This document shows, piece by piece, positions 40,801 through 50,405 of a DNA stretch of 64,000 bases. The DNA is taken from assembly GCF_000189415.1 (NCBI RefSeq), contig NC_015144.1, forward strand, positions 563,501 to 627,500. Reading direction: 5' to 3'. The position numbers and the translations under genes were made by a program. Under the pieces are notes generated by a model. That model saw only the letters and a list, made by a program, of their open reading frames with translations. It searched no databases and was not told the DNA's origin. How positions within the stretch are numbered: position 1 is the first letter of the stretch; each line of letters starts with the position of its first letter. Source of the DNA: Weeksella virosa DSM 16922 (GTDB lineage: Bacteria; Bacteroidota; Bacteroidia; Flavobacteriales; Weeksellaceae).

Positions 40801-43293
40801 TTAATGTCGTTTGAAGTTACGAAAGAAACGTTTAATTCTACCGATAAAATTATCCTCGAAAAATTCATCTTCTTCAAAATAGCCATAACCATATGTCATA
40901 CCGTAACCGTACTCATTCCCGTAGCCATAGCCATAGCCCATTTTCACTTGGAAATCGTTGAGGATAATCCCGATATTATTCAGTTCTCCGTCTTCGTATT
41001 TCGACTGGACGGCATTCAAAAAATTGCGCTCAGAGTAATTATATCGCGAAATAAAAAGCGTGGCATCTGCATACTTCAGCAAATCATAAGAGTCGGAAAC
41101 TAAGCCAATTGGAGGAGTATCGAGAACAACATAATCGTAGCGTTCTTTCAGTTGGTTTATCAGCTCATCCATTTTCGTACTCAGAATCAATTCTGATGGA
41201 TTTGGCGGAATTGGTCCGGCTGTAATGATATCAAGATTTGGAAGTTTTGTCGGTTGAATGATCTCCTGTAATCTGGCTTCATCAACCAAATAGTTGGTAA
41301 CCCCGATATGGTTATTGAGCTTGAAATCATCAAAAATCTTCGGTTTGCGTAAATCCAACCCCAACAATACTGCTTTTTTATCTCCTGCTCCCAATACTGA
41401 TGCCAAGTTCATCGACACAAAAGTTTTCCCTTCGCCTCCGATAAAAGAAGTTACTAGAATTGTTTTATTATTGGGATGCACAGCTGTTTTCTTGTACAAG
41501 AATTTCAAGTTCGATCGTACAGCACGGAAACTTTCTGCTATTCCTGATTTTGGTCGATCGATAACAATCAAAGGATTCATCTCACCTAAGTTTCCTATAA
41601 TTCCGATCAAAGGGATTTTGGTTCGAGAGGTAATATCTTTTATTACTTTTACTTTCGTATCGAACAATTCTCTCAGAACTATATAAAGTAAGGGAGCTGC
41701 CAATCCGATTACCAGAGCGATTATGTAGTTTTGTTTACGATCGGGTGCGATAGGACCTTGTGATAAGTTTTGGGCATTGTCTACTATCAAAATATCCGAT
41801 ACATTCGATGCTATTTGCATATCGGCAATGCTGAGCTGCGTCATCAAACTGTTGTACATTTCATCATTGATTGCAAAGCCACGATTCGCTTCTAAGAAAG
41901 AGAATTCTTGTTGTGGTAGGAACTGTGCTTGACTTTCGTAATCACTCAACTTGCGTTCGATATCTTTCAGATCCGAGTTCAGTTTTCTACGTTGAGCACT
42001 CACTACATTATCGATCGATCTACGCGCTTCGGCTATTTGTTGATTCAGCAACTGTATTTCTTCCGACTGTGGCTGATAGGTCAACAACATTTCTTTTTTA
42101 CGGTTTTCTAATGATTCGATTTCGGCAACATAATTCATGTAGTATTGTACATCGAGCCCAGCTATATTCAGGGCAATCATATTGTTAACGCTAGAATTTG
42201 ATTTCGGAATCAAAGAGTTCAGAGCATTGATACGATCTATTTGCATCACTCGCTCACGCTCCAGGGAAGTAACGGCCGAGATTACTTCGCCTTTTTTACT
42301 TTCAAAATCATAAATCCTTTCTCTTTTTTGTAAATCGGTAAGGTTTTGGGATGCGCTATCGAGTTTTACTTTTACTTTATCGAGCTGAGATTGCAAATAT
42401 TCTTTGGTCTTGATTGTAGCCAAGTTCTTTTCGGCCATTTCGTTTTTTATCAAGACTTTAAGAGAAGTATTGATGATATCTACAGCCTCGTTGAGATTTG
42501 TGGCCGTTTTACTCACCGAAACTATATTTGCGCCGGTTTGTACAGGTACTATGGAAATATTGCTCGAGGTACGCTGAATTGCTTCGTTGAGCGTTACCAG
42601 TTTGAAGGTATAGTTGCTTCCTTCGTAGTAAGGAATTTTGGTTCGAATGATTTTAAATCGGAAATTCTTCCCAGAAATCCATTGTCCATAACGAGCTTCA
42701 ACCGGTAATTCTATATTGATGTTTTTTGAGTAGAGTGAGTCTTGTTCATAATTATATACTCTTCCTGTACCCGAGGTGCTTGTTTGCTTGAGCCGGAAAG
42801 AAAATTCATTGATTGGTTCTACTGCAATTTCTTGATTGATAATTTGGGTATGAACTGTATCTACTACTACATTGAAAGGTGCATCTGTTTTATACGAATC
42901 TTTCTTTTTTAGTTTTCCTTCTTCGTAATAATATACATATCCTTCTGTTTCTTTTACAACAAAATCGTTGTGTGTTCTAGACGACATTACATATGACAGG
43001 GTTTGTACACGATTATTCGACCCTCCCCAAATGAAGTTAATCGAATTCGATGCACTCATGGTATTCGAGTTGTTGATTCCAGAGCCTATACGAAATGTTG
43101 CAGAAGTTTTGTATATATTTTTAAAATACCAGCTATTGAGATAAAAAGCTACCCCCAAAGCAAAACCAACAGAAAGAATAAATAGCGGCCAATGATTGAT
43201 TATTCGAGGAATAAGTCGCTCGAAATCGAAAGCAAGAGGCGATACTTTATTTACTTTCTGAGAGTTTTGGTCGCTTGAACTATGTTGTTGCAT
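40801..43293 (-). CDS. Polysaccharide biosynthesis tyrosine autokinase (Wzc-like)
   Basis: 830 residues. Two membrane helices (about 37-57 and 525-545) enclose a large periplasmic Wzz-type domain with coiled coil. The cytoplasmic BY-kinase domain has Walker A GGEGKTFVSMNLA, Walker A' LLGLDLRKP and Walker B YVVLDTPPIG. The C-terminal tail has eight Tyr alternating with Gly, the autophosphorylation cluster. Wzc works with Wza to control chain length and export of capsule or exopolysaccharide. The matching Wza-type gene is immediately upstream. Confidence 0.93.
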   Translation of the reverse strand: MQQHSSSDQNSQKVNKVSPLAFDFERLIPRIINHWPLFILSVGFALGVAFYLNSWYFKNIYKTSATFRIGSGINNSNTMSASNSINFIWGGSNNRVQTLSYVMSSRTHNDFVVKETEGYVYYYEEGKLKKKDSYKTDAPFNVVVDTVHTQIINQEIAVEPINEFSFRLKQTSTSGTGRVYNYEQDSLYSKNINIELPVEARYGQWISGKNFRFKIIRTKIPYYEGSNYTFKLVTLNEAIQRTSSNISIVPVQTGANIVSVSKTATNLNEAVDIINTSLKVLIKNEMAEKNLATIKTKEYLQSQLDKVKVKLDSASQNLTDLQKRERIYDFESKKGEVISAVTSLERERVMQIDRINALNSLIPKSNSSVNNMIALNIAGLDVQYYMNYVAEIESLENRKKEMLLTYQPQSEEIQLLNQQIAEARRSIDNVVSAQRRKLNSDLKDIERKLSDYESQAQFLPQQEFSFLEANRGFAINDEMYNSLMTQLSIADMQIASNVSDILIVDNAQNLSQGPIAPDRKQNYIIALVIGLAAPLLYIVLRELFDTKVKVIKDITSRTKIPLIGIIGNLGEMNPLIVIDRPKSGIAESFRAVRSNLKFLYKKTAVHPNNKTILVTSFIGGEGKTFVSMNLASVLGAGDKKAVLLGLDLRKPKIFDDFKLNNHIGVTNYLVDEARLQEIIQPTKLPNLDIITAGPIPPNPSELILSTKMDELINQLKERYDYVVLDTPPIGLVSDSYDLLKYADATLFISRYNYSERNFLNAVQSKYEDGELNNIGIILNDFQVKMGYGYGYGNEYGYGMTYGYGYFEEDEFFEDNFIGRIKRFFRNFKRH

Positions 43294-43298
43294 ATAGA

Positions 43299-44096
43299 TT
43301 AGAGTTTATCAAAAAATAAGTATGCACCCAAAACGGTTGCTAATACACCCATTACAGTTGTAACGACAGATAACGGGTTGAGGCCTACACCCCACACTTT
43401 TTCTTTGCGTGGATTAATTACAATAATATCGTTATTCTGAACCCAGAAAAATTCAGAATTCATGATCGATTCTTTCGTCATATCGATATAAACTTGTTGT
43501 GTACCGGATGGAGTTGTTCTAATGACACGTACATTTTTCAGATCCGAGTAGATGTTATTCGTTCCTCCTCCTGTACTAGCCAAAGCTTCGAGCATACTAA
43601 AATCTCGTTTTCTACTTGTAAAATTCCCATTGACTCCTTCTCCTACTATAGTGTACTCTATCCCTGCCAAATCAACATCGATAAAAGTTCCATCGGGTGT
43701 ATAGATCTTGTAGAATTCTGTTTTGATCTTTTCTCTTGCTTCTGCCAATGTAAGCCCTTCTACCTGAATCTTCCCGATACGTGGCAGTTCAATTGCACCA
43801 TCTTCCCGAACATACACTCCTCCTAAAACGTTGTTAGTGTTATTTTGCTGATTGCCTCTTGCAATAAAATCACTCAAAATCCCCATGCTACTTGGTTCTC
43901 GGGATGAAACTTTGATAACAATATTATCGAATTTTTGGATATGATACACAGGTCGATTATAGGCAATCATTCCTCGGTTATCGAGTTTTAGTTTTTCGTC
44001 GGGTTGTATTAATTGTAAGTCTTTTAGAGATATACAGGATTGCAACGATAAAAGACCACAAAGTATACAAAAGAATAGAAATAATTTATTTTTCAT
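43299..44096 (-). CDS. Polysaccharide export lipoprotein (Wza-like, SLBB)
   Basis: 265 residues. Signal peptide with lipobox (SLQSC, Cys at about 21), then the Poly_export domain with VYVREDGAIELPRIGKIQVE and LTLAEAREKI, followed by one SLBB domain. Hydrophobic end (about 243-262) may be a membrane helix, usual for Bacteroidota Wza-like proteins. Forms the outer-membrane channel for the polymer. The start overlaps the upstream WecA-type gene by 11 bases. Confidence 0.92.
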   Translation of the reverse strand: MKNKLFLFFCILCGLLSLQSCISLKDLQLIQPDEKLKLDNRGMIAYNRPVYHIQKFDNIVIKVSSREPSSMGILSDFIARGNQQNNTNNVLGGVYVREDGAIELPRIGKIQVEGLTLAEAREKIKTEFYKIYTPDGTFIDVDLAGIEYTIVGEGVNGNFTSRKRDFSMLEALASTGGGTNNIYSDLKNVRVIRTTPSGTQQVYIDMTKESIMNSEFFWVQNNDIIVINPRKEKVWGVGLNPLSVVTTVMGVLATVLGAYLFFDKL

Positions 44097-45210
44097 ATAG
44101 GTTAAGCTTTTGCTGTTTTCGATTCACTAAATGATATATAAGTACAACAAAACTAGTTGATAATATTAAAAATAACAAAAATAGAAAATTGATATCACTT
44201 CTACGTAATACGAAAGCAATTATGATAAATATGATATTGATGGATCCCAAAACAAGTCCTGTTGTAACATGATTTAGCCCTAAGAAAATTAGCTGATGAT
44301 GCAGATGATTCTTATCGGGTTTCATAGGATTTTTGCCTTTACGCAACCGCGCAATGATTACCGAAACGGTATCGACAATCGGGATAACAAAGATATATAA
44401 ACCAATTACAGGAGCCGAATTTAGTGAATAATTTGGCTGTGAGCTGATAAAGAGGAAACGAATCAATAAAAAGGTAAGGACAAAACCGACAACCATAGAG
44501 CCAGTATCTCCCATAAAAATTTTATAACGATTGGATAAATTGTATCGTATAAAACCAAGTAAGGAGGCTAGTAAAGAAACTGCCAAAGTGCCTGCCGAAT
44601 AATCGAATAAACGGAAAAAAACAACGATAAAAGCAAAGCAAATTATGATACCTATGAAGCTTGCCAAACCATCTAAACCATCGATTAAATTATAAGAATT
44701 ATTGAGAATTAAGAACACAAATACGGTAAAAATCACACTTAACACATACGGTAATTGATGAATACCAAATAAACCTCCCAAAGTGGTTAATTGTATCCCA
44801 GAACCAAAAACTATTAACAATGAACTAATTAGCTGTGCATATATTTTTTTATCGGGTGCCACAACCAACAAATCATCCATCAGACCAATAAAAAACAATA
44901 TGGTGATTGATGACATAAAGAAAGAATAGTTATAGTTAATTTCTGAAGAAAAAATAGAAAAAGAGATAACCAACGCAAAATAGATAGCCACACCACCTAG
45001 CGTAGGTACTTTTTGCGTATGCGAACTTCTTTCGCCGGGCTGATCCATCAATTGTTTACGATGACTTACCCGGATGATTTTCGGTATAGAAATGAGAGTG
45101 ATTGATAAGGCTACCAAAAATGCACCAATAATGTTGATATAAATTGGCGATAAACTCAGGGTATACAAATAATCTAGAATCTTAAATCCTTCCATACTTT
45201 TTGAGTCCAT
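44086..45210 (-). CDS. MraY/WecA-type polyprenyl-phosphate sugar-1-phosphate transferase
   Basis: 374 residues with about eleven membrane helices. Catalytic marks are GLMDDLL (DDxxD-type), NSYNLIDGLDGLAS and FMGDTGSM, then the HIH-type loop KNHLHHQL. Such enzymes load GlcNAc-1-P or a related sugar onto undecaprenyl phosphate. It is a second initiating enzyme in the same locus as the monotopic transferase at 40236. An alternative ATG five codons in (45195) overlaps the previous gene less. Confidence 0.9.
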   Translation of the reverse strand: MDSKSMEGFKILDYLYTLSLSPIYINIIGAFLVALSITLISIPKIIRVSHRKQLMDQPGERSSHTQKVPTLGGVAIYFALVISFSIFSSEINYNYSFFMSSITILFFIGLMDDLLVVAPDKKIYAQLISSLLIVFGSGIQLTTLGGLFGIHQLPYVLSVIFTVFVFLILNNSYNLIDGLDGLASFIGIIICFAFIVVFFRLFDYSAGTLAVSLLASLLGFIRYNLSNRYKIFMGDTGSMVVGFVLTFLLIRFLFISSQPNYSLNSAPVIGLYIFVIPIVDTVSVIIARLRKGKNPMKPDKNHLHHQLIFLGLNHVTTGLVLGSINIIFIIIAFVLRRSDINFLFLLFLILSTSFVVLIYHLVNRKQQKLNLYEK

Positions 45211-45928
45211 TTAGCGCCCAAAAAAAGGTATAATACGCAGATTTTATCGGGCTTAGTTTTAAATATTTCCTATAAACATCATACTGTTTACGCATCATCT
45301 TTAGCTTATCTCGCGAAACAGAGTTTTCTCTAATTCTATAGATGACCAAAGTTTCATTTAGAGCTCTTGCATATTTTATTTTGGTCAAAATCAAAAACCA
45401 CATTGCATGGTCTTCTCGTAAATCTACCTTTGGTATTTGGATATCGCCTACTTTTCTTCTATCGTACACAGATGCACATAAAAAAATCGGGCAATTATAG
45501 AGCAAGCGATTATAGTCAACATAATCCACAGCCACAAAATCGTCTAAAATCGGTTGCAAGTTTTCGTCTACTCTTCTATAATTGGTATAGACCAGAGCTT
45601 CTTGATGGTCTTGTAGAAATGTGGTTGTTTTTTCTAGAAAGTTTGGTAACCATAAATCATCACTATCCAAGAAAGATATATAGGTACCTTGTGCATTTCT
45701 CAGACCCAAATTTCTTGCTTCTGCAGCGCCAGAATTCTTTGATAATTGAAAAACCTTCACGCGAGGATCTTCAATCGATAAAAGCTTTTGGTACGATTTA
45801 TCGGTAGAGCAATCATCTACCACCAACCACTCCCATTGTGTATAGGTTTGGTTTTTTATCGAATCATAAACTTCTAGAATATAAGCTTCCGAATTATAAA
45901 CCGGTGTAATGATTGATACTAACGCCAT
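45182..45928 (-). CDS. Glycosyltransferase family 2
   Basis: 248 residues. GT-A fold: VSIITPVYNSEAYILEVYDSI, WLVVDDCSTDKSYQKL and ISFLDSDDLWLPNFLEK, whose DSDD is the metal site. No membrane helix. Compact WcaA-like transferase, probably adding one sugar to the lipid-linked repeat unit. Stop overlaps the next gene's start. Confidence 0.88.
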   Translation of the reverse strand: MALVSIITPVYNSEAYILEVYDSIKNQTYTQWEWLVVDDCSTDKSYQKLLSIEDPRVKVFQLSKNSGAAEARNLGLRNAQGTYISFLDSDDLWLPNFLEKTTTFLQDHQEALVYTNYRRVDENLQPILDDFVAVDYVDYNRLLYNCPIFLCASVYDRRKVGDIQIPKVDLREDHAMWFLILTKIKYARALNETLVIYRIRENSVSRDKLKMMRKQYDVYRKYLKLSPIKSAYYTFFWALNGLKKYGRI

Positions 45929-47034
45929 AATCCATAAATTGATTCGGAACTAAAGATAGTCGAATAATTATTAAAATTTGTTTTGTGTGCTTGTTTTAAT
46001 TGGAACCAAAAAAATAAGGCTATCGTGTAGCAGAAAAAGGTATTAAACACCAAGTTTTTTTCAAACACACGATCTTTGATATTATACAATATAGAACAAA
46101 CCACCAAGCCAAGAAAAACCAAATAATAACCTGGTAAGCGAATACCGAAAATACCTTTCCCCAGAAAGAAATACAACATCACTCCCATCAGAAATAAATT
46201 CCTGAAAGCGACATAATTTTTATCGTGTTCAACGGCCTTGTTATAAATCATTATAAGGACAACGGTAATTATTTTTACAATATCCCCCACTGCAACCCCT
46301 CCTGACTTATATAAATCAGATTCGTATGCCTCAAACTTTTCTTGTCCGATTGGCATAACCTCCATAATTGCATCAATAACAGAAGTTAAACCAGTATAAT
46401 TGGCTACAATAGTCATTCCTACAAATACTCCAATTAATGGAGTAGAAATTCGCACTCTTACCAACCAATAAGCCAAGAAAAAAACCATACTCGATTGATG
46501 AAACTGATAGGCAATCACCAAACAAAGCATGAATTTCCAGAACTTGCGATCCAGCACATAACGAACGCTATATAAACAAATTGCCGTCGCAATTCCTTGT
46601 CGGATATGTATATGTTCTTCAAAAAAAAAGTTTGGTACAGTATACATAAATAGCGCCAACATAGGGTAAGCGGAATATCTTTTTAGGGTAGAAAACTTCA
46701 GAGAAAGAGAGATAATAACCAACACCAAACTCACAATACCGAAATCAAATCCTAACTTATAGAAAAGTCGATTCATGTAAATATATCCACTTTCCACTCC
46801 AATCATTTTGGCAAACATGTGAACTTCCGACAAATACAACAATTCTCCGGATGCATAAAAAGCGTTGTAATACGCCAACCAGTCGGGACTTAAATTATAA
46901 CCCAAGCCCGCCGTAAGCATCATCACAGCAAGGGTTAATTGGTAGTAGCTTTTATCCAACTGTTGATCTCTCGATACTTCTTGAATAGAGCCGAATGCCA
47001 AAAGAAAAATTATGATGTAGTAAATTAAACTCAT
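45919..47034 (-). CDS. EpsG-family membrane protein, candidate Wzy polymerase
   Basis: 371 residues with ten or so hydrophobic segments. The EpsG signature is the stretch IRQGIATAICLYSVRYV followed by AYQFHQSSMVFFLAYW. EpsG proteins are thought to polymerise repeat units at the periplasmic face in Wzx/Wzy-type pathways. The position among glycosyltransferases and beside Wzc/Wza genes supports this. Overlaps both neighbours slightly. Confidence 0.85.
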   Translation of the reverse strand: MSLIYYIIIFLLAFGSIQEVSRDQQLDKSYYQLTLAVMMLTAGLGYNLSPDWLAYYNAFYASGELLYLSEVHMFAKMIGVESGYIYMNRLFYKLGFDFGIVSLVLVIISLSLKFSTLKRYSAYPMLALFMYTVPNFFFEEHIHIRQGIATAICLYSVRYVLDRKFWKFMLCLVIAYQFHQSSMVFFLAYWLVRVRISTPLIGVFVGMTIVANYTGLTSVIDAIMEVMPIGQEKFEAYESDLYKSGGVAVGDIVKIITVVLIMIYNKAVEHDKNYVAFRNLFLMGVMLYFFLGKGIFGIRLPGYYLVFLGLVVCSILYNIKDRVFEKNLVFNTFFCYTIALFFWFQLKQAHKTNFNNYSTIFSSESIYGLWR

Positions 47035-48023
47035 TAAATTTTCTTCAGTAGATTTAGGTTAAAAAAAGAAAGCTGATAATACAACCATTTCTTCAGAGGC
47101 AAACTTACTATATAATTTTTTCCGAAACGCTGTAAATGTTTGATTTTATTGACTTCTAAATGATATTTTTTCAAAAAAATCGCCAATTCATCAATCATTT
47201 TTGATTTTAATGCTCGGTCTTTGATGTAAGCCACATACCCCAAGTACGAGTAATATCCCTGAAAAATCTGAAATCTTTCTAAATCTTCCTTATGTTTTGC
47301 GTATGGACTTTCGTAGAAATACTTTGTCACTTGCTCAATAGCCCAAAACATGTCAAACCCTTTTTCGGTATGGGTTTTTGTGATAGAATCTTCGCGCTCG
47401 AAATACTTATAAAAAGGTTGATTGATTTTGGCTATTGTTGTAGAGTCCAACACTAGTTTTGGGATCAGTTCTATATCTTCAAAATGTTTCCCGAGCGCAA
47501 ACCGATGTTGATCAAAAAGTTTTCTATCAAAAATCTTATTGCAAGCAAAGCAAGACATTTCACCAAAAAGGGTGAAATCTTCGGCCAACACAATTTTCTC
47601 GGCCAATTGCGGCGACTGTTGTAATTCGCGAAACTCCTCTCCTTTTTCATTCACTTTCACCAAATCACAAAATGCAATTTCAGCCTTGTGTTTTTCGGCG
47701 AAAGAATACAAGGTTTGCATCATTTCAGCATCGACAAAATCATCCGAATCTACAAAAGCCAAATATTTTCCTGTAGCCTTTTCTATGCCAAAATTTCTTG
47801 CATCACTTAATCCTCCATTGGGTTTCTGATAACTTTTCACGCGTTTATCTTTCGCCACAAATTCATCTATAATCGTCTGCGACCGATCGGGCGACCCATC
47901 ATTTACCACCACAATTTCTATCTCACGCAACGTTTGCGCCACCAAAGAATCCAAACATTTACGTAAATATTTCTCGGTATTATAGACCGGTACAATTACT
48001 GATATTTTGGTCGAATACTTCAC
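47034..48023 (-). CDS. Glycosyltransferase family 2
   Basis: 329 residues. VIVPVYNTEKYLRKCLDSL, EIVVVNDGSPDRSQ and LAFVDSDDFVDAEMM give the GT-A fold and the DxD site. The C-terminal 100 residues are helical, typical of capsule GT2 proteins such as those of the EpsJ group. One base of overlap with the EpsG-like gene and four with the upstream GT4. Sugar specificity unknown. Confidence 0.88.
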   Translation of the reverse strand: MKYSTKISVIVPVYNTEKYLRKCLDSLVAQTLREIEIVVVNDGSPDRSQTIIDEFVAKDKRVKSYQKPNGGLSDARNFGIEKATGKYLAFVDSDDFVDAEMMQTLYSFAEKHKAEIAFCDLVKVNEKGEEFRELQQSPQLAEKIVLAEDFTLFGEMSCFACNKIFDRKLFDQHRFALGKHFEDIELIPKLVLDSTTIAKINQPFYKYFEREDSITKTHTEKGFDMFWAIEQVTKYFYESPYAKHKEDLERFQIFQGYYSYLGYVAYIKDRALKSKMIDELAIFLKKYHLEVNKIKHLQRFGKNYIVSLPLKKWLYYQLSFFNLNLLKKI

Positions 48024-49084
48024 AGTTTGTTTAATATTTCTTCATATTGATGTATAATAAACTTTTTATCGAATCTACTTTTTATCGAATCTCGTATGCT
48101 CGAAGCGTCATGTTTATCTTCTAATATATGAACAATTCTTTCGGCAAACGCTTTTGTATTTTCGATTGCGAGTATTTCTCCATTGCGTTTTGGTTGTATT
48201 ATTTCATTTATACCACCCAAACAATCATTGCATAGAGCATAGGTACCACAAGCACCCGCTTCGAGTAATACGTTCGGGAAACCTTCGTATCGAGAAGATA
48301 AGATAAATAAATCTGCCGCTGCCAAATACGGATACGGATTTTCTACATGACCCAAAAAATGTACATTCTCCAACCCCAATGCTTGTCTTTGATGCTCTAG
48401 CTTTTCTTTATCCACACCATCTCCTAAAACATAAAGATGAATAGGTGTATTTTTCAGTTCTGCAAAAACATTCAACAACAAATCAAAACCTTTGCGCGCT
48501 GTTAGATTTCCTATAGCGATTACATTTTTATGGTCGGATGAAAAAGGCAATTCTATGGGTTGATTTTGTTTCTGATCCAACAACTCGAAATCAACAGGGT
48601 TGTGGATTTTGACTATTTTTTCTTTATCCAACTGAAAGTTTTCTATCAAATCTTGACGCATATCTTCACTTTGGGCAATAATCGCATCAAAACGATGATA
48701 AAACTTATAAAAAAACAAGATTTCCTTCCGAACGACATGTTTAGAAACTACATTTGTTTCTCTCGAAACAAACTTCACTTTTGGGAAAAGCGGTATAAAA
48801 TAGGATAAAAACGCTGAAATCTCACCCCAACCAGAAAACACGATGGATGGCTTTCGTTTGTAAATCTCTTGTAAAATCGGGAAAATTGCAAAGCGAATAC
48901 GCTTCGTTTTCAGTTCTATGATTTCAACATCTGACTTCAGATCTTTGAGAAAAGGCCCCTCTTTCTGAAAAAGTAATAATACAGACCTGAATTGCTTGCG
49001 ATCGAGCTCATTACAAATGGTTGTAACGATTTTCTCTGCACCTCCTTGATGAAGGTTGGGAAGAATAAAAAAAACAGTTTTCAT
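48020..49084 (-). CDS. Glycosyltransferase family 4
   Basis: 354 residues, GT-B fold. LHQGGAEKIVTTICNEL at the N-terminus, VIAIGNLTARKGFDLLL at the donor half, and SRYEGFPNVLLEAGACG as the E-x7-E nucleotide-sugar motif. Overlaps the neighbouring genes by four bases each. Resembles the GT4 upstream (49081); the pair could be an old duplication, both beginning with a GGAEK loop. Confidence 0.88.
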   Translation of the reverse strand: MKTVFFILPNLHQGGAEKIVTTICNELDRKQFRSVLLLFQKEGPFLKDLKSDVEIIELKTKRIRFAIFPILQEIYKRKPSIVFSGWGEISAFLSYFIPLFPKVKFVSRETNVVSKHVVRKEILFFYKFYHRFDAIIAQSEDMRQDLIENFQLDKEKIVKIHNPVDFELLDQKQNQPIELPFSSDHKNVIAIGNLTARKGFDLLLNVFAELKNTPIHLYVLGDGVDKEKLEHQRQALGLENVHFLGHVENPYPYLAAADLFILSSRYEGFPNVLLEAGACGTYALCNDCLGGINEIIQPKRNGEILAIENTKAFAERIVHILEDKHDASSIRDSIKSRFDKKFIIHQYEEILNKL

Positions 49085-50232
49085 GCCGATTCATTTTCAT
49101 TGATAATCTTTTCTATCCCTGCCACAGCTTTCTCTAGTGTAAAAGGCAATTCGGTTTGTTGTATGTTTTTTTGGTAATCTTTGCTTAGATTGGCATCCGT
49201 CAGCAAGGCTTTCATACCGGTATAAATTCCGTTTTCATTGTTTTCTACAATTTTGCCCAATTGCCCATTTTCCAGGATTTCCACCACACCCGAAACATCG
49301 GTAGCAACAATTGGTTTTTGCAACACAAAAGCTTCGAAAAGTACGGTAGGATATCCCTCATATCGAGAAGAAAGCACAAAGTAGTCGGCCAATTGAAAGT
49401 ACGGATACGGATTCGATCGAAATCCTAAAAACTTGAAGGTGTCTTGCAGATTTTTCTCCTTTGCCAAAGTTTGCAGTTTATCTAAATCAACACCATTACC
49501 GACAATCATTACGTTATGAAAAATCTTTTCGTCGATCAATTGTTGATGAACTTCTAGAAGTCGATCAAATCCTTTTTGATTAAAAACGGTTCCTACACCC
49601 AAAAAAATCGGGTACGAATTCTGAAAAGGATTTTCTACTTTTTCTTTAGAAAGTGCTAAAATTTCTTCGGTATCGATAGGATTGTATATTCGTACAATTT
49701 TCTTTTTTTGTTCTTCATTGTGAGCAAAACCTTGCATCCATTGTTGGATTTTGTCCGAAATAACCATTATTCGATCAAACTCAAAAAATCGTTGAATTTT
49801 CTCTTCTGTATATTCTGGGAAATTACTGAGGTCATTATGAATCCAAAGAATTTTCTTAGACGATTGGTTAGGCGAATTCAAAATCCATTCGGCAGCCCCC
49901 TGAATAGCAGCTATTTCTACATCGTATTGCTTATTACGAAGCTTGGTTTTATAAAGTAATTTCAGGTTTCGATTATAAAAAGCCTGATACAAAACACGAT
50001 AAGCCTTGATCGGAATCTCGTACCAACGGTTGGTTTCGATGATTTCTCCTTTGTTTAACCAAATAAGGTTGACCCATGAAGGTACAAAATCCAAGTATTT
50101 GCCAAAGCGAATATTGATCAGTAAATCGACCTCATATTTTTCTGGCGACAATTGATTGAGTAAACTCACCACCATTTTTTCGGCACCGCCATGCCGCAAC
50201 GATCCGATGCGAATGAGAATTTTCTTTTTCAA
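49081..50232 (-). CDS. Glycosyltransferase family 4 with TTG start
   Basis: 383 residues, GT-B fold: LRHGGAEKMVVSLLNQL, FLGVGTVFNQKGFDRLL and SRYEGYPTVLFEAFVLQ (E-x7-E). The TTG is the only start fitting the N-terminus: an in-frame TAA lies two codons upstream and the first ATG is 19 codons in, past the glycine loop. This is the first gene of the 50.2-40.2 kb block. Its first five codons and upstream region are duplicated at 50745-50834. Confidence 0.85.
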   Translation of the reverse strand: MKKKILIRIGSLRHGGAEKMVVSLLNQLSPEKYEVDLLINIRFGKYLDFVPSWVNLIWLNKGEIIETNRWYEIPIKAYRVLYQAFYNRNLKLLYKTKLRNKQYDVEIAAIQGAAEWILNSPNQSSKKILWIHNDLSNFPEYTEEKIQRFFEFDRIMVISDKIQQWMQGFAHNEEQKKKIVRIYNPIDTEEILALSKEKVENPFQNSYPIFLGVGTVFNQKGFDRLLEVHQQLIDEKIFHNVMIVGNGVDLDKLQTLAKEKNLQDTFKFLGFRSNPYPYFQLADYFVLSSRYEGYPTVLFEAFVLQKPIVATDVSGVVEILENGQLGKIVENNENGIYTGMKALLTDANLSKDYQKNIQQTELPFTLEKAVAGIEKIINENESA

Positions 50233-50307
50233 TGTTTAGGTTTAGGTTTGCGCAAAAGTAACTATTTTTACGCATTCTGTAAAAAGTTTAACCAAATAAA
50301 CTGTGAA
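50218..50307. repeat. Diverged 90-bp direct repeat, copy 1
   Basis: Covers the first five codons of the GT4 gene and its promoter region (minus-strand -7 box TACTTTTG at 50257-50250 or nearby). It aligns without gaps to 50745-50834 with about ten mismatches by eye, about 89% identity. Where copy 2 has the ATG of the GT-C-like gene, copy 1 has GTG (50303) followed by eight codons and a stop. Confidence 0.85.
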
Positions 50308-50405
50308 AAGTGATCAAATTGCTCGTTGAGAGGTTTACTAAATTCCTAAGTTTATTTCTCAATCAATAAATAACAACTTTCTAGAAGTTCACAACAAATG
50401 AATCC
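50308..50405. other. Non-coding spacer between repeat copy 1 and the HAD remnant
   Basis: 98 AT-rich bases with no gene or hairpin recognised. In the duplicated unit this position is occupied by the whole GT-C-like gene. Confidence 0.5.

Noticed and set aside
48020-50232. Recent duplication of adjacent GT4 genes
   Set aside because: They share the family motifs only; their sequences are too different for a recent copy.
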